DNA from: Hassallia sp050875635
GTDB taxonomy: Bacteria > Cyanobacteriota > Cyanobacteriia > Cyanobacteriales > Nostocaceae
Direction: 5' to 3'
DNA: 64,000 bases
Assembly (NCBI RefSeq): GCF_050875635.1
Contig: NZ_JBPAOH010000008.1
Location: forward strand, 41,242-105,241
In this document: positions 43,288 to 54,500 of the stretch, one piece after another
How positions within the stretch are numbered: the stretch's first letter is position 1
Layout: every line of letters begins with the position of its first letter
The notes under the pieces: model-generated
Told to the model about the DNA's origin: nothing
Seen by the model: the letters and a program-made list of their open reading frames with translations, nothing else
Databases searched by the model: none
Made by a program: the position numbers and the translations under genes

Positions 43288-45246
43288 TTAGTTGGGTATT
43301 AATTTCGCAGGCTGGGTACGAGGCACATTTTCGTGTTCTTTCAGCTTTAATCGCTGTAAAGTTTGCAATAATTCCTTTGTAGTGTAGGGTTTAGAAAGAA
43401 ATGCTTTGACTTGAGCAACCCCGATGAGTTTGTTACTGGCTACCAAACCGCTGACAGCAATAATCAAGACATGCGAATTCATTTTTTGCAATGCGCGAAT
43501 GGTGAGAGCTCCGTCCATCGACGGCATCATCATATCCACCAAGACCACGCTAATTTTATCTTTGTGCTGGGCATACTGGGCGATCGCCTCAATTCCATCG
43601 CTGGCTGTCAACACTTTATAATTGTACGTTTCTAACGAGATTTTGGTCGTCTCTAAAATTGGGGCTTCGTCATCGACAACCAGAATTAATTCTCCGTTTC
43701 CTTTTGGTAGTTCGAGGTTTTCTGCAAGTGACGTTGCTGTTGCCTGCACTGCTGGCAAAAACACTTTAAATTCAGTTCCTCTGCCAACGTTGCTGGATAC
43801 CTTGACAAAACCATTATGACTTGTTATAATCCCCCTCACGGTTGAAAGACCTAAACCTGTACCTTTGCCAAACTCTTTAGTAGTGAAAAACGGCTCGAAT
43901 ATTCTATCCAATATTTCTGGAGACATACCGATGCCTGTATCTGCAACAGCGATCGCAATGTAAGGACCCACACTTGCCTCAAGATTCATGCGGACATACT
44001 GTTCATCAATGAACACATTTTCCGCAGAGATATTCAAATTCCCGCCGTCGGGCATGGCATCGCGAGCGTTGACAACTAGGTTCATCAGCACCTGATGCAA
44101 ATGTGTGACATCTGCAACCACAGCCCAAAGGTCTGACTTGATATTTGTAGAAAATTCAATCGATTTGGGAAATGTCTGTTGGACAATCTGCTTGATTTCT
44201 GAGAACAGATCGTTCACTTGCACAATCGTGCGCTTGTCTTCAACTCCCTGTGCAAACTGTAGCACTTGCTTGACCAAAGCCGCCCCGCGTTTAGCGTTAA
44301 TTTCTATAATCTTAAACATCTGCTGACTTTGCTCATCAATATGAGAGAGTTTTAGCGGCAACAGTTGCGCTACCGCCAGAATTGGAGTCAGAATATTGTT
44401 CAGGTCATGTGCAATGCCGCCAGCTAGTGTGCCAATGCTCTCCAGTCGCTGCGCTCGGAGAAACTGCGCTTCGAGTTGTTTTTTCTCTGTAATGTCGGTG
44501 TTGACCGTAAGAATCGATTTAGGTTGGTCATTTTCATCGCGCATCAAAGTCCAGCGGCTAGCAACAATTATTTCCTTGCCTTCTTTGGTCACTTGATGCA
44601 ACTCACCCTGCCAGGAGCCAGCAAAAGGTAAACTTTCTTGGAGGTTTTGGAGTTGAGATTTTTCCAGCGGATATAGAAGCTGATTGGCTTTCTTACCAAT
44701 TGCTTCTATTGCCTTCCATCCATACAAATGTTCGGCTCCTTTGTTCCAAAAACAGATTTGGTTGTCGAAGTCTGTAACCAAAATTGCATCTGTGGTGATA
44801 TCAAGCAAAGCAGCTTGTTCGCGGATTTGCAGATTTTGCTCTTGGAGTGTTTTAGTTAGGTTCCGCAGCCTGAGATGAAGTTCGATACGGGCTAAAACCT
44901 CTTCATGCTGAAGCGGTTTGGTGATATAATCCACTGCACCAAGATTCAAGCCTTTGACCTTATCCACTGTTTCGGAAAGTGCGGTCATGAAAATGACGGG
45001 AATATCTTTTGTTAACTCATTGTCTTTCAGACGGCGGCACGTTTCAAAACCGTCTATTCCCGGCATGAGTATGTCCAACAAAATCAAGTCGGGTGGAGCA
45101 TATTCCGCTCTGGCGATCGCACTTTCGCCATCTTCTGCAACCAACACTGTAAATCGAGCATCGGCTAAAAAATCGAATAATATCTCTAAATTTGTCGGAG
45201 TGTCATCAACGATTAAAATGACACCTTTTTCAGTGAAATTACTCAT
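43288..45246 (-). CDS. hybrid sensor kinase: REC-PAS-HisKA-HATPase-REC
   Basis: 652 aa cytoplasmic protein without membrane helices. Receiver 1 at about residues 8-122 (phospho-acceptor Asp58 in LLDILMPG); PAS domain at about 145-260 with PAC-like NTDITEKKQ. His kinase with His280 in GGIAHDLNN, then N and G boxes (VVNARDAMPDGG, VADTGIGMS, GKGTGLGLS). Receiver 2 at about 520-640 with VLVDMMMPSMDG. It is 16 bp downstream of the giant kinase gene in the same direction, so the two form an operon and probably a phosphorelay. Confidence 0.94.
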   Translation of the reverse strand: MSNFTEKGVILIVDDTPTNLEILFDFLADARFTVLVAEDGESAIARAEYAPPDLILLDILMPGIDGFETCRRLKDNELTKDIPVIFMTALSETVDKVKGLNLGAVDYITKPLQHEEVLARIELHLRLRNLTKTLQEQNLQIREQAALLDITTDAILVTDFDNQICFWNKGAEHLYGWKAIEAIGKKANQLLYPLEKSQLQNLQESLPFAGSWQGELHQVTKEGKEIIVASRWTLMRDENDQPKSILTVNTDITEKKQLEAQFLRAQRLESIGTLAGGIAHDLNNILTPILAVAQLLPLKLSHIDEQSQQMFKIIEINAKRGAALVKQVLQFAQGVEDKRTIVQVNDLFSEIKQIVQQTFPKSIEFSTNIKSDLWAVVADVTHLHQVLMNLVVNARDAMPDGGNLNISAENVFIDEQYVRMNLEASVGPYIAIAVADTGIGMSPEILDRIFEPFFTTKEFGKGTGLGLSTVRGIITSHNGFVKVSSNVGRGTEFKVFLPAVQATATSLAENLELPKGNGELILVVDDEAPILETTKISLETYNYKVLTASDGIEAIAQYAQHKDKISVVLVDMMMPSMDGALTIRALQKMNSHVLIIAVSGLVASNKLIGVAQVKAFLSKPYTTKELLQTLQRLKLKEHENVPRTQPAKLIPN

Positions 45247-45262
45247 AAAAATCTCTGAATTA

Positions 45263-48200
45263 TTAATATTGCTTGAGAAACTCTAAGATTTGTTTCCCTT
45301 TAAAACCTTTGGCAAGTTGGCGCAAATGAGTGGCAAACGGTATCCATCGTTCATCCAACTCCTCTAATTTTATCGCTCGTTTTGTAATGCCTCTTAAGTC
45401 TCCCCTCATCGCCAAATCAAGCAAGACAGCTAGTTCCTCTGCTGGTGGAGCCACAAATGAGTCCTGAGTGCGTAGGGGACTGCTGAGTTCTTGCCTGCTT
45501 TTTTGCTTCTCATAAACCCATTCCAGCCCCAAGTGAATTTTTAATTTTTCTAAAAGCTCTGCTTCCCGGATTGGTTTGGGGATAAAATCATCGCAACCAA
45601 CTTCTCGACTTTGCTTTTGCTCGAAATCAAAAACGCTAGCCGAGGCAGCAATCACCACCACTTCCTTCAGGTCTGGTAACATTCTGAGGCGACGGGTAGC
45701 TTCAAAGCCGTCCATCACGGTCATTACTAAGTCCATAAAAATGACATCGGGCTTAAATTCATGCGCTTTATTAAGAGCGTCTAAGCCATCTGTCGCTTCT
45801 GCGACTTCAAACCCTAAAGGCTCTAGTAGATTCAGCAAAACCGAACGATTTGCCCATTTGTCGTCTACTACCAAAACTTTCCGTTTGCAGCCAAGAAAAC
45901 CAATGATGTGGCGGCGATCGACGCTCTTGACATTAGTATCTTGCAAAACCTCAGGTAAATCCAACTCTAGCCAAAAAACGCTCCCTTTCCCTAAAGTACT
46001 CTTCACCATCAATTCCCCACCCATGAGCTGAACTAATTGATGGCTAATTGCCAATCCCAATCCTGTTCCTTCAATCTTCCGACTATGCTCACCCACCTGC
46101 TGGAATGGCAAAAATATTTCTTTTAATTGCTCTTGTGCAATGCCAATACCCGTATCTTCCACTTGAAACCGAAGTTTCTCCTTTAGATAGCCCACTTTAA
46201 AAGTTATACATCCTTTTTCTGTAAACTTAACTGCATTGCTAAGTAAATTAATCAAGACTTGACGCAAGCGTTTTTCATCTGCTCGAATGACTTTTGGTAG
46301 TGGAGAAAACGTTTTGTAAATTAAAGAAATTCCCTTTTGTTGGGTACGAATGCGGCAAATATCAGCAATACTCTCAATAAATTCCGGAAAAACAAACTCT
46401 TTTGCCTCAAGTTCCATTCTCCGAGCTTCGATTTTGGAGAGGTCTAAAATATCGTCGATCAGTGTCAGTAAGTGTTCCCCACACTGATGGATAATATTAA
46501 TACCATTCTTTTGCTGAGAAGTTAAATTTTTATCTTTCTGAAAAATTTGCGTATAACCCAAAATACCATTGAGTGGGGTGCGGAATTCATGGCTCATATT
46601 AGCGAGGAATTCGCTCTTGGCACGGTTGGCTTGTTTTGCTGCTTCTTCTGCTCGCTGCCGTTCTTTAATTTCCTGTTGTAATTGTAAATTTTTCTCTTGT
46701 AACTCCAACGTTCGCTCTTCGACTTTCGCACTGAGCGTTTGATTGTACTCCTCTAAATCATTATACAAACGCGCATTCTCAATCGATATTGCTGCTTGAG
46801 AAGATAAAAGTTGTAATACTTCCAATCGCTCTGGTGTAAATGCACCAGCGGTCAAGTTATTTTCTAGATAAAGAATGCCAATAAGTTTACCTTGATTAAC
46901 AATTGGCGTACACAAAATAGATTTTGGTTTAGTGTTGAGGATATAGCTATCTGTGGTAAATACTCCCTGACGGCTAGCATCGTTCAGTACGATATTCTCC
47001 TGAGTACTTCGCACATAATTAATTAGAGATATTGGTAGCTGCTGACTAGATTCTATAGGTGTTGATTGTTGGACTGTTATTTCATGCCCAACACTTCCAG
47101 AGGCTTCTATAAATAACTGCCCTGCTTTTTCTAAAATTAAAAATCCCGTTTCCGCGCCGGCATTTGCCAAAACAATTTGCATCAATTTCGCCAGCAATTT
47201 GTCTAGAAGCATTTCCCCAGAAAGGGCAAGAGATGCTTTCATAACTGCGGCTAAATCCAGAAAAGCGGGACTATTTATAGTCGTAGCTCTAATTGTCTGA
47301 CTTATCTCTACTTTGGTTTTTCCCTGCGATATGTGAGATAAGATATGAGGATATCTTGCTTCTAAATCTTTGACTTTTGCCGTCGCTCCCCAGCGAATAT
47401 ATCCATAGTAAGCATCAGTCAAATAAGTTTGAGCTACCTTTTCTCTGCCAGACTCAAAATAAAACTTTGCTGCCAGTTCATTGCAGAGCGCTTCTTCTTG
47501 GATGTATCCCTGGTTTTTAGCTTGAGCGATCGCTCGGTCATAAAATTCCATCGCTTGCCAATATTGACTTAATACTCGCGCTTTTTCTGCCTCCACAAGC
47601 TCGTATTTGTGCTGAAAATTCATTGGAGCATGTTCTGCCCATTTCTGCATCTTTTCCTGATTATTAATTACTCTGTTTAAGAGGTGTTCTTGTTGTGAAT
47701 GTGGCGCTGAGGAATATATCGCTAGTTGTGCCAAAGAATCGTAGAAAGAAAACACTTGTACAACAACAAACGCTTTTACCCCATCTAAATACTCAGAACC
47801 ATAAGCAGCATTTTCCCATGCTTGTTGGTACTCTCCAAACAAATAACAGAGAATAAGTTTGTTTAAATAAAAATAGTGGAGTCCAGTTCTATCATTGGCT
47901 TTTCTCAAAAGCGGTAATGATTTCTCTTCGTTGTATACTTCACCCAGCAAACAGCACGGATTTTCACAAAATTCCAGCAAATTAAGAACTGACTGCTGAA
48001 AAATTTGATTCCAACTCAAGGCGTTTTCTTGCTTGAGTTGAGCCAGGGAATTACTAATTGTTGCCATTTCTCGTTCAAGGCTTGTCAGTTCCTGACCGAT
48101 GAAATATGAATATTGGCATTTTTGCATGGCAGCATAGCCACCATATTCAAAATGTCCGTTTTCTAGTCCACTTTCATATCCATCTTGTAAAAGTGGCAAA

Positions 48201-51200
48201 GTTTCCCTAGCATGAACTTTACCATGAATCGTACATGCCGCTGCTACGAAGAATACACTTGTCTTAATTTCTAAAACGTTGTATCGTTCCAGCAAGCTTA
48301 AAGCCAACTTACCAAATTTATAAGCCGAATCAATGTCTTGAATTACCCCGTTTAAAATCACACCATAACAAACATAACCGTATGCAGAGAAAGGAGCATT
48401 TCCATATTTGATAGATAAATTAACATGTTCGCAAACAATCAACGGAAACAGTGCAGGTGCAGCTTGATAGGTAGGAGAACCCATACTCGTTAGCATACGT
48501 ATGGCTGCTAGCTTATCTACCTCTGTCATTAACGGTAGGTTAATTAAGTCTTCTATACTCTTCCCGGTCAAATTTATTGCTGTTTGCGAGAGTGTTTGTT
48601 CGATATCCAAATCCGTTGGCAATGGGAACCTTACCCCCAAAAGTTCCAACGCTTCTAACCCAATCTTAACTGCTTCGAGTTGCTTGACTTGCGCCATGCA
48701 AGCTTGAATTTTCACCTCATAGACTTTCATTTTGTCAATAAAGGTTTTTGCCTGTTGCAAAACAATTGTTGCCCATTTCTCCATCTGCTGAAAATCGCCG
48801 TTCAGGTACGCTGTTTCCACTGCTAATTCATAAAGTGCCAGCGTGATTTCGTACTGTTCCTCCCAGCTATTTGCTGTCAATAAGTCCAAACCCACCTTTA
48901 AATAGCGGATAGCAGACTCATACGCTGCCGCTGCTTTCGCCTTCTGACCTGCTATAAGATTAAGTTCAGCCAGTTCATATTTTTCTGACTCTAAGGTGAG
49001 TAAGTCGATGCCGTAATTAAGTTGATTAACCAAAGCAAAAATATTTTCTTTTCGTTCTTCAAGAGTAGTCTTTTGTAAAAGCAATTGACCGATTTTTAAG
49101 TGAGTTTCTTTTTTCTGAGAATCTGCAATCAGAGAATAAGCCGCTTGCTGCACGCGGTCATGTAGAAACTTGTATGAAATTGGGAATTTATGATTGTTTA
49201 TTTCCCATTCCCCGACTAAAGGTATTTTGTAAGATTCATCTAAGGGTAGAACTAGACCTGCTTGCAAAGATTCCCACAAATCTACTGCTGTTTGTGACAA
49301 ATATTTTTGATTCACAATACTCAAAATATCTAAGGTAAATTTATCCCCAATACAAGCAGCTAACTTTAAGACATTTTGCGTCGTCGGTGACAGCTTCTGA
49401 ATCTGATTGACCATTAATTCAACAACATTGTCAGTGATATCAATGTCTTTCAGCAACTCGATATCCCACTGCCAACAACCTTGACTGAAGTTAAATGATA
49501 ACAGATTTTCCTGATGAAGAGATTTGAGCAGTTGAGTTAAAAAGAAAGGATTTCCTTGAGTTTTGTTAAACAGTAACTTAGCTAGTGGCTGTGACTTTTG
49601 TTGGTCAGTGCGTAGGATATCGCTTACCAATTGGTTGACATGAGTGATATGTAAAGGTTGCAGGACAATATTGTTGATAACCGCGCTCGTCTTTTCAATT
49701 TCTTCCAAAGTCAACATCAACGGATGAGTCGCACTAACTTCGTTATCTCGATACACTCCAATCAGCAACAAATATTGGCTCTTTAGGTCACAAGCAAGCA
49801 GTTGAATTAACTTTAGAGAAGCTGAATCTGTCCACTGTAAGTCATCCAAAAAAAGTACCAGCGGATGTTCGGGTTGACAAAATACATGAATGAATTGTTG
49901 AAACACCCGATTAAATCGGTTTTGGGATTCAGTTGCTTTCAATTGCGGAACCGCAGGCTGAGAACCAATAATTCGTTCAACTTCCGGAATGACATCAATA
50001 ATCACCTGACCATTGGAACCTACAGCTTTTAAAAGTTTTGCTTTCCAAACTGCTATTTTTTCAGCGCTTTCTGTTAACAACTGCCGAATCAATTCCTGAA
50101 AAGCTTGAATTATAGAAGCATAAGGAATATTCCGCTTAAATTGGTCAAACTTACCAGAAAGAAAATAACCCCGCTGACGGACGATGGGTTTATGAATTTC
50201 ATTTACCAAGGAGGATTTCCCAATACCTGAGTAACCACTCACCAAAATTATCTCGGTTGCCCCAAGGCTAACTCGGTCAAAGGCATCCATTAGGCTTGCA
50301 ACTTCTTTTTCACGACCATAAAGTTTTTGGGGAATGATAAATTGACTGTATAAATCCAGTTGACCAACAATGAAATTTTCAATTGTTCCAGTTGCTTGCA
50401 GTTTTCTTAAACATTCTTCCAAGTCTGCTTTTAGTCCCAAGGCACTTTGATATCTCTGTTCAGCAGTCTTGGCTAATAATTTCATGACAATATCAGAAAC
50501 TGCTTGAGGAATTTCTGAATTGACTTCTTTAGGTGGAACTGGTGTTTTAGCAATATGGCAGTGAACTAATTCCAAAAAGTCAGTAGCTTGAAAGGGTAGC
50601 TGTCCTGTTAGCATTTCATAAAAGGTGACACCTAAGGAGTAAAAGTCAGTTCGGTAGTCAATTGAGCGATTCATCCTCCCAGTTTGTTCTGGTGACATAT
50701 AAGCAAGAGTGCCTTCCAGCAAATTGAGATTACTGACAGTTTGATTTTCTCTTGACAGGTGCGATGAAATACTAAAGTCTATAATTTCAACTTGATTAGT
50801 TTTCGCGTTTATCAGGATATTTTGGGGTTTAATATCTTTATGAATAATATTGTTTTGATGTATTTGAGCAAGCGTTGAAGACAATTGAATACCAATTTGC
50901 AAAAAATTGCTTAAATCCAAATTTTGCGCGGTAATAAAATTTTTCAGGGGTTCTCCCCCGAAATCTGATAAGATTAGCGCCAAACCATTGCGATCGCTCA
51001 TCCAAGCTAAGGGTTTAACAATTCCTTCTATCTCTAAAGATTGAAGTATTTGATATTCATGTCTTAATCGGGTAAGCTGTTCTATAGTCGGATACTCAGT
51101 TTTAATGGTTTTAATTATCACCGAGGTTTGCTCTGGTTCCCTCGTAGCACGGTAAACACAGGTAGTAGTACCCTCACAAATGACTTCGATGAGGTTGTAA

Positions 51201-51220
51201 CCGGCAATGGTGATACTCAT
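45263..51220 (-). CDS. giant hybrid kinase: Ser/Thr kinase-AAA ATPase-GAF-histidine kinase-REC
   Basis: 1985 aa. Ser/Thr kinase domain at about 1-270 (HKDIKPQN, IDFSIS in place of DFG). AAA_16/NACHT-like ATPase at about 285-560 with Walker A GYSGIGKSS and LFLDDLQW. TPR-like helical region at about 700-1280, GAF at about 1340-1490, coiled coil, then HisKA with NMSHEFRTPLNG (His about 1540) and HATPase (VEDTGIGIA, EGTGLGLAIS). Receiver at about 1800-1920 with FMDLVM. This trifunctional architecture is an expanded cyanobacterial family; functions are largely unknown. It lies between NRPS1 and NRPS2 and is divergent from NRPS2. Confidence 0.95.
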   Translation of the reverse strand: MSITIAGYNLIEVICEGTTTCVYRATREPEQTSVIIKTIKTEYPTIEQLTRLRHEYQILQSLEIEGIVKPLAWMSDRNGLALILSDFGGEPLKNFITAQNLDLSNFLQIGIQLSSTLAQIHQNNIIHKDIKPQNILINAKTNQVEIIDFSISSHLSRENQTVSNLNLLEGTLAYMSPEQTGRMNRSIDYRTDFYSLGVTFYEMLTGQLPFQATDFLELVHCHIAKTPVPPKEVNSEIPQAVSDIVMKLLAKTAEQRYQSALGLKADLEECLRKLQATGTIENFIVGQLDLYSQFIIPQKLYGREKEVASLMDAFDRVSLGATEIILVSGYSGIGKSSLVNEIHKPIVRQRGYFLSGKFDQFKRNIPYASIIQAFQELIRQLLTESAEKIAVWKAKLLKAVGSNGQVIIDVIPEVERIIGSQPAVPQLKATESQNRFNRVFQQFIHVFCQPEHPLVLFLDDLQWTDSASLKLIQLLACDLKSQYLLLIGVYRDNEVSATHPLMLTLEEIEKTSAVINNIVLQPLHITHVNQLVSDILRTDQQKSQPLAKLLFNKTQGNPFFLTQLLKSLHQENLLSFNFSQGCWQWDIELLKDIDITDNVVELMVNQIQKLSPTTQNVLKLAACIGDKFTLDILSIVNQKYLSQTAVDLWESLQAGLVLPLDESYKIPLVGEWEINNHKFPISYKFLHDRVQQAAYSLIADSQKKETHLKIGQLLLQKTTLEERKENIFALVNQLNYGIDLLTLESEKYELAELNLIAGQKAKAAAAYESAIRYLKVGLDLLTANSWEEQYEITLALYELAVETAYLNGDFQQMEKWATIVLQQAKTFIDKMKVYEVKIQACMAQVKQLEAVKIGLEALELLGVRFPLPTDLDIEQTLSQTAINLTGKSIEDLINLPLMTEVDKLAAIRMLTSMGSPTYQAAPALFPLIVCEHVNLSIKYGNAPFSAYGYVCYGVILNGVIQDIDSAYKFGKLALSLLERYNVLEIKTSVFFVAAACTIHGKVHARETLPLLQDGYESGLENGHFEYGGYAAMQKCQYSYFIGQELTSLEREMATISNSLAQLKQENALSWNQIFQQSVLNLLEFCENPCCLLGEVYNEEKSLPLLRKANDRTGLHYFYLNKLILCYLFGEYQQAWENAAYGSEYLDGVKAFVVVQVFSFYDSLAQLAIYSSAPHSQQEHLLNRVINNQEKMQKWAEHAPMNFQHKYELVEAEKARVLSQYWQAMEFYDRAIAQAKNQGYIQEEALCNELAAKFYFESGREKVAQTYLTDAYYGYIRWGATAKVKDLEARYPHILSHISQGKTKVEISQTIRATTINSPAFLDLAAVMKASLALSGEMLLDKLLAKLMQIVLANAGAETGFLILEKAGQLFIEASGSVGHEITVQQSTPIESSQQLPISLINYVRSTQENIVLNDASRQGVFTTDSYILNTKPKSILCTPIVNQGKLIGILYLENNLTAGAFTPERLEVLQLLSSQAAISIENARLYNDLEEYNQTLSAKVEERTLELQEKNLQLQQEIKERQRAEEAAKQANRAKSEFLANMSHEFRTPLNGILGYTQIFQKDKNLTSQQKNGINIIHQCGEHLLTLIDDILDLSKIEARRMELEAKEFVFPEFIESIADICRIRTQQKGISLIYKTFSPLPKVIRADEKRLRQVLINLLSNAVKFTEKGCITFKVGYLKEKLRFQVEDTGIGIAQEQLKEIFLPFQQVGEHSRKIEGTGLGLAISHQLVQLMGGELMVKSTLGKGSVFWLELDLPEVLQDTNVKSVDRRHIIGFLGCKRKVLVVDDKWANRSVLLNLLEPLGFEVAEATDGLDALNKAHEFKPDVIFMDLVMTVMDGFEATRRLRMLPDLKEVVVIAASASVFDFEQKQSREVGCDDFIPKPIREAELLEKLKIHLGLEWVYEKQKSRQELSSPLRTQDSFVAPPAEELAVLLDLAMRGDLRGITKRAIKLEELDERWIPFATHLRQLAKGFKGKQILEFLKQY

Positions 51221-51510
51221 TTTTGTTTTATCGCGTCTGTAAGGTGAAGATGCAGTTAACTACTGATTGACGCATCTATCTTAAGTTAGATGTTTGTTTA
51301 AATTGGAAATATCATCAATTGTTTACATCTATATTAGACTCAATTAAGTAATTGAAAGTTAAATTGCCTAACTCATATTAGGACTTACGCAAAATTACCA
51401 AAAAACGAACCGCAGAGAACGCAGAGAACACAGAGGAATAAGAGGAGCGAGAGAGTTTTTGCGTAAGTCCTGTCATATGCTGAAAGCATGGCTCAAAAAG
51501 TTTGTACGTT
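51221..51510. other. divergent intergenic region, giant kinase / NRPS2 (290 bp)
   Basis: Should contain promoters for both genes; AT-rich at 51290-51370. The NRPS2-proximal part is taken up by MITE-like element 51380-51471, leaving under 40 bp before the NRPS2 ATG, so the element may supply or displace its promoter. Confidence 0.55.
51380..51471. mobile_element. MITE-like element with AGGACTTACGCAAAA termini (copy 3)
   Basis: 92 bp. Perfect 15-bp inverted ends aggacttacgcaaaa (51380-51394) and ttttgcgtaagtcct (51457-51471). The interior has tandem CGCAGAGAA-type units. It is the best preserved of the three copies. Confidence 0.85.
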
Positions 51511-54500
51511 ATGTCTTCTGAAGAGGTCTTCGTCTTTCCTACATCTTTTGCCCAACAGCGGTTGTGGTTCATCGACCAATTGATCCCCGGTAATGCTATT
51601 TATAATGTGCCAACAGTCATTCGCTTGACAGGGAAACTTAATTTAGCAGCACTGAAGCAGACGTTTAACGAAATCGTGCGTCGTCATGAAACTTTACGCA
51701 CCACATTTATAGTATTAGATGGGCAACCCCTGCAAGCGATCGCCACAGAAAGCGTAGCGATCGCTTTGAACGTATTAGACCTTCAACAATTGCCAAGCGA
51801 TGAACGCGAGATTGAAGCAAAGTGCATTATTAACGCAGAGATAGAACATCCTTTCGATTTGTCTCAAGGTCCGTTGCTGCGAGTGACGCTGCTACAGCTT
51901 GGGGAAACAGAACATATTCTATTACTGAATATGCACCACATTATCTGCGACGATTGGTCTATTGGGGTGCTGATTCGCGAATTGGGAACGCTGTACGCAG
52001 CTTTTGCACAAAATCAGGCTTCACTGTTAGAACTGCCTCTTCAATACGCTGATTTTGCTCACTGGCAGCGCGAATGGTTGCAAGGAGAAGTGTTGGAAAC
52101 TCAGTTAACTTATTGGCGTCAGCAATTAAATAATATTTCCATGCTACATCTGCCTACCGACAAAGCGCGATCGCCTATACAAAGCTATCAAGGTACAACG
52201 CAATTTCTAGAGTTACCGCTCAAGCTAACTGATGCACTAGAAAAGCTTTCGCAGCAAGAAGGTGTCACCTTATTTATGACGCTGCTGGCAGCATTTCAAA
52301 TTTTACTTCATCGCTACACACATCAAGAAGATATTGCGGTAGGTTCGCCAATTGCTAACCGTAACCGCAGCGAAATCGAAGGACTTATTGGCTTTTTTGT
52401 CAATAGTTTGGTGCTACGTACTGACTTAAGTGGAAACCCGACTTTCCGCGAACTGCTATCTAGAGTACGGGAAGTAACACTAGGAGCATACAGTCATCAA
52501 GATTTGCCCTTTGAAAAGCTAGTAGAAGAACTGCATCCAGAGCGAAACTTGAGCCAGCACCCGCTATTTCAAGTAGTGTTTGGTTTTCAGAATGCGCCAA
52601 TGTCAGCGCTAGAAATGCCTGGTTTAGTGCCTAGCTTTATAAATATTGACTTGAAGAAAACACGCTTTGATTTAGAGTTGCATCTGTGGAAATGTTCCGA
52701 GGATTTTAGAAGTCTATGGGGTGCAAAGTGGGAGCATTCTGAGGGTATTAGAGGTGTAATAGTTTACAGCACAGATTTGTTTGAGTCAGCCACTATTACT
52801 CGGATGCTGGAAGATTTTAAAACGCTGTTATCAGGCATTGTTGCTAATCCAAATCAACGCATCGCTCATTTACCGCTGTTAAACGCACAAAAGCTACATC
52901 AGGTATTAGTCGAATGGAATAATACTCAAGTCGATTATCCTCAAGATAAGTGTATCCATCAGTTGTTTGAAAATCAGGTGAAGCAGCATCCTGATTCGAT
53001 AGCAATAATCTTTGAAAACATAGAGACGCGACGCCAGACGCTACAACGGAGGGAACCTCCGCAACGCGCTGGCTCATTAATCGCGTCTCTAACATATGGA
53101 AAGTTGAATATCCGCAGCAATCAATTAGCACAGCATTTGCAAAAAATCAAGGTAAATTCTCAAGTTTTAGTAGGCATTTGCATTTCACAGTCACCAGAAA
53201 TGATAATCGGGTTGTTGGGGATTCTGAAAGCGGGGGGAACATATGTTCCTTTAGATCCTAGCTATCCTCAAGAGCGTTTAAATTTTATGTTGTCAGATGC
53301 ACAAATTTCAGTATTGCTCACACAAGAAAAATTTCTCAAGCATTTTGATAACTTCTCAAATCCAATTATTTGCATAGATAAAGACTGGGAAATTATTGCC
53401 CAAGAAAGCGCAGAAAATCCGAAAAGCAGCGTAAGCAGCGATAATTTAGCTTATGTAATCTATACTTCTGGCTCAACAGGAAAGCCTAAAGGAGTAGCTG
53501 TAACTCACAAAGCTGTAAATCGATTGGTGTGCAATACAAACTATATAAAATTGCAACCTACTGATAAAATTGCTCAAGCCTCGAATACTTCCTTTGATGC
53601 AGCGACATTCGAGATTTGGGGAGCGCTACTTAATGGCGCTCAACTTGTGGGAATTAGCAAAGATGTCATCCTTTCACCTCATGAATTTGCATTACAACTA
53701 CGACAAAAAGGTATCAGCGTTCTGTTTTTGACTACTGCTTTGTTTCAGCAAATTGCCAGAGATGTTCCGCAAGCTTTCGCGACGTTGCGATATTTACTAT
53801 TTGGTGGGGAAACTGTTGATATTAGATGGGTTAAAAAGATTCTCAAAAATGGTTCGCCAAAATACTTAATTCATGTTTATGGTTCTACAGAAAATACTAC
53901 ATTTTCTGCTTATTACAGGGTGGAAAACATACCAAAATCAGCTACATCTATTCCCATTGGTCGCCCGATTACAAATACACAAATTTATTTATTAGATGCT
54001 AATTTACAACCTGTGCCTATTGGCGTTGTTGGCGAATTGTATATTGGTGGTGATGGACTTGCGCGAGAATATTTAAATCGTCCTGAGTTAACAGAAACCC
54101 GGTTTCTTGAAGAAACCGGGTTTCTCAGAGTGCGACTTTACAAAACAGGTGATTTAGCTTGCTATTTACCAGATGGCAATATTGAATTTTTAGGTCGCAT
54201 TGACAATCAAGTTAAAATTCGCGGCTTCCGCATTGAGTTGGGAGAAATAGAAGCGGTGCTGAGTCAACATCCAGCGGTGAGAGAAACAGTAGTTATTGCT
54301 GCTGAGGAAATAGCTGGTGATAAACAGTTGGTAGCTTATATTGTTGCCAACCAAGAACAGATACCGACGCAATCAGCGCAAAAACTTGCGTTATTACTTC
54401 GCCAATTTTTGAAAGAAAAGCTACCAGAATACATGATACCAAAAGCCTATGTATTACTCGAATCTCTACCGCTAACACCTAATGGCAAAGTGGATCGTCG

